From Actinomadura sp. WMMA1423 (lineage in GTDB: Bacteria > Actinomycetota > Actinomycetes > Streptosporangiales > Streptosporangiaceae), in assembly GCF_006547145.1 (NCBI RefSeq), contig NZ_CP041244.1, forward strand, positions 4,216,001-4,280,000: a DNA stretch of 64,000 nt, read 5' to 3'. The notes beneath the pieces are model-generated. The model was given only the letters and a program-made list of their open reading frames with translations. It was not told where the DNA came from and made no database searches. Every line of letters starts with the position of its first letter. Position 1 is the first letter of the stretch. Made by a program: the position numbers and the translations under genes. Below are positions 62,516 to 64,000 of this stretch, piece after piece.

Positions 62516-64000
62516 TCATCGGCGGGGCGTGCGCGGGATCGTGCCGCGGAGGGCGGCCTCTATCTCGGTCAGTTTTTCGGCCAGGTGGAGGAGGGCGCCC
62601 ACGGACGGGTCCTCGGTGCCGCCCGCGAGGGTCTGGGCGCGGCGGTAGGCGGCTTTGATCTCGGTCCAGCGGGCGGCTTCGGACGGGGTCAGGGTGCCCT
62701 GGAGCTCGGCGAGCTTGAGGAGGTTGGCCTCCGCGTCCGAGGTGAGGGTCTGGGCTTCGGCGCGGTAGTGGTCGTCGATGACCGCTTGCAGCTCCGTCTC
62801 GTCCATCACGGGGAGGATGCGTTCGGCGAGCTTGTTCATGTCGCGGTAGGAGCCCTGGAGGCGGAACGGCGGTTCGGTGCGGGACGGGTCGTCCTGGGCG
62901 GCGGAGGCCATGTAGGCGCGGTTGACCGTCAGGACGACCTGCTGCGCGCGGCGGAGCTTGGCGAGCACGGACAGGATGTCGTCCAGCTCGGCCTGGGAGT
63001 ACGGGTGGGACAGGCGGTCGGGGTGGACGGTCCGGTCCCCCGCCGCCAGGCGGACCAGCAGTTCGACGTCGGCGCGGTCCCGGCCGCAGAGGGGCGCGAG
63101 GACCGGGTTCGAGGTCAGGGCGTTCTCGATGTAGCTGAGCGCGAACAGCTCGTCCTTGCCGGACAGGACGTCGCCGAGGTTCCACACGTCGGCGCGGTTG
63201 GCGAGCATGTCGGGGACGCGGAAGCGGCGGCCCGACTCGGTGTAGGGGTTGCCCGCCATGCAGACGGCGAAGCGCTTGCCGCGCAGGTCGTAGCTGCGTG
63301 CGGCTCCTTCGATGCGGCGTTGGGCGTCGCAGAGCGGGATGAACTTCTGCAGGAGTTCCGGCGAGGTGTGCTGGATGTCGTCGAGGTAGAGCAGGACGTT
63401 GGTGCCCATCTCGAGCGCGAAGTTGATCTTTTCGACCTCGCGGGCGGCGGTGGCGTCCGGCGCCTTGGCCGGGTCCAGGGAGGTGACGCCGTGGCCGAGC
63501 GCCGGACCGTCCACCTTGACCAGGGCCAGGCCGAGGCGGTCGGCGACGTACTCCATCAGGGTCGTCTTGCCGTAGCCGGGCGGTGAGATGAGCAGGAGCA
63601 TGCCCATCTGGTCGGCGCGGTCGCCGTCGCCCAGCTGCTTGGCGAGGTTGTCGCCGATGAGGGGGAGGTAGACCTCGTCGATGAGGCGGTTGCGGACGAA
63701 CGAGCTCATCGTGCGCGGGCGGAGGCCCGCCACTCCGAGGCGCTTCTCCTCGGCCGCGACCAGTTCGTTCCGCTTCTTCTGGTAGGCGCGGAACGCGGGG
63801 ACCCGCTCGGCGCGGAAGCGGCGCGTCCTGGCGAGGAGTTCGTCCAGGCGCAGGTCGAGGCGGCGGCCGGTGATCCTCGGGTGGCGGCCGAGCAGGTCGT
63901 CGACGGTGGCGGCCGTCGCCGCGGGCGAGTCGTAGCGGGCGGACGGGCACAGGAGCATGGCCACGGCCTCGGGCAGGTCGGCCGGGTCGCCGTCCGCCCC
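62516..64000 (-). CDS. C-terminal part of a large AAA ATPase (DUF3686/DNA repair ATPase type)
   Basis: At least 490 residues, open through the right edge of the window, so the start is beyond 64000. An AAA domain has Walker A LISPPGYGKTTLMEYVADRL, Walker B VLLYLDDIQHTS and sensor 1 VCMAGNPYTESGRRF, followed by a helical lid (FRLQGSYRDMNKLAERILPV) and a C-terminal coiled part. This is the C-terminal half of the roughly 1600-residue proteins annotated as DNA-repair ATPases in actinomycetes; they are MoxR-related in the AAA part. A GTG near 63964 is probably internal, since the residues before it (DLPEAVAMLLCPSARY) continue the family sequence. Confidence 0.8.
   Translation of the reverse strand, partial: GADGDPADLPEAVAMLLCPSARYDSPAATAATVDDLLGRHPRITGRRLDLRLDELLARTRRFRAERVPAFRAYQKKRNELVAAEEKRLGVAGLRPRTMSSFVRNRLIDEVYLPLIGDNLAKQLGDGDRADQMGMLLLISPPGYGKTTLMEYVADRLGLALVKVDGPALGHGVTSLDPAKAPDATAAREVEKINFALEMGTNVLLYLDDIQHTSPELLQKFIPLCDAQRRIEGAARSYDLRGKRFAVCMAGNPYTESGRRFRVPDMLANRADVWNLGDVLSGKDELFALSYIENALTSNPVLAPLCGRDRADVELLVRLAAGDRTVHPDRLSHPYSQAELDDILSVLAKLRRAQQVVLTVNRAYMASAAQDDPSRTEPPFRLQGSYRDMNKLAERILPVMDETELQAVIDDHYRAEAQTLTSDAEANLLKLAELQGTLTPSEAARWTEIKAAYRRAQTLAGGTEDPSVGALLHLAEKLTEIEAALRGTIPRTPRR

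Overview
The window is very GC-rich chromosomal DNA (roughly 70 percent or more by eye). It has frequent GTG and TTG starts, tightly overlapping stop/start pairs (ATGA, GTGA, TTGA), sugar importers without their own ATPase, an Asp23/DUF2273/DUF6286/AmaP cluster and a complete kdpF-A-B-C-D-E operon. Together these point to a high-GC actinomycete, most likely a filamentous soil genus of the Streptosporangiales or Streptomycetales. The genus is an inference. I see no rRNA, tRNA, CRISPR array, insertion sequence or prophage.

Left part (1-16441). An ArsR/MFS pair and an M29 aminopeptidase come first. They are followed by a two-gene module of a small helical protein and a membrane zinc protease, then a six-gene Asp23-type envelope-stress operon (6410-9219). 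An AraC regulator diverges from two AMP-binding enzymes that have each lost different motifs. An HATPase-type anti-sigma-like protein and a GH15 trehalase/glucoamylase fused to a decayed trehalose-phosphatase domain follow.

Sugar and lipid region (16539-30650). A ROK-controlled operon holds an oxidoreductase, two CUT1 permeases and an alcohol dehydrogenase, but its solute-binding protein survives only as a lipoprotein signal remnant. A second importer with an intact binding protein follows a lipase-like hydrolase and faces its TetR regulator across twin operators. A type III polyketide synthase with a methyltransferase partner, a nitronate monooxygenase and a LysE exporter complete the stretch. 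From 30706 to 35230 are small regulatory and redox genes (TetR, AraC, aldo/keto reductase, ABM monooxygenase).

Surveillance-like island (35554-43360). A large STAND NTPase carries a Gln/Gly motif resembling amyloid signalling motifs, a membrane segment and 14 WD40 repeats. Next to it is a membrane-anchored Hsp70-like protein with an outward-facing C-terminal domain. Divergent from that is a second copy of the helical-protein plus membrane-protease module. I consider this island the best candidate for an undescribed system.

Right part (43388-64000). The kdp potassium-uptake operon has an extra 27-residue small protein at its head and phased direct repeats upstream that look like KdpE sites. 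Beyond it are a membrane protein of unknown role, a TetR-controlled D-aminoacylase-like amidohydrolase, a LysR/acetyltransferase pair, a DUF5937 regulator with an MFS exporter, a decayed short-chain dehydrogenase, a second MFS exporter with ArsR and SRPBCC partners, and the C-terminal part of a large AAA ATPase cut by the window edge. Many regulator genes begin 6 to 8 bases after a recognisable -10 box, suggesting leaderless transcripts.
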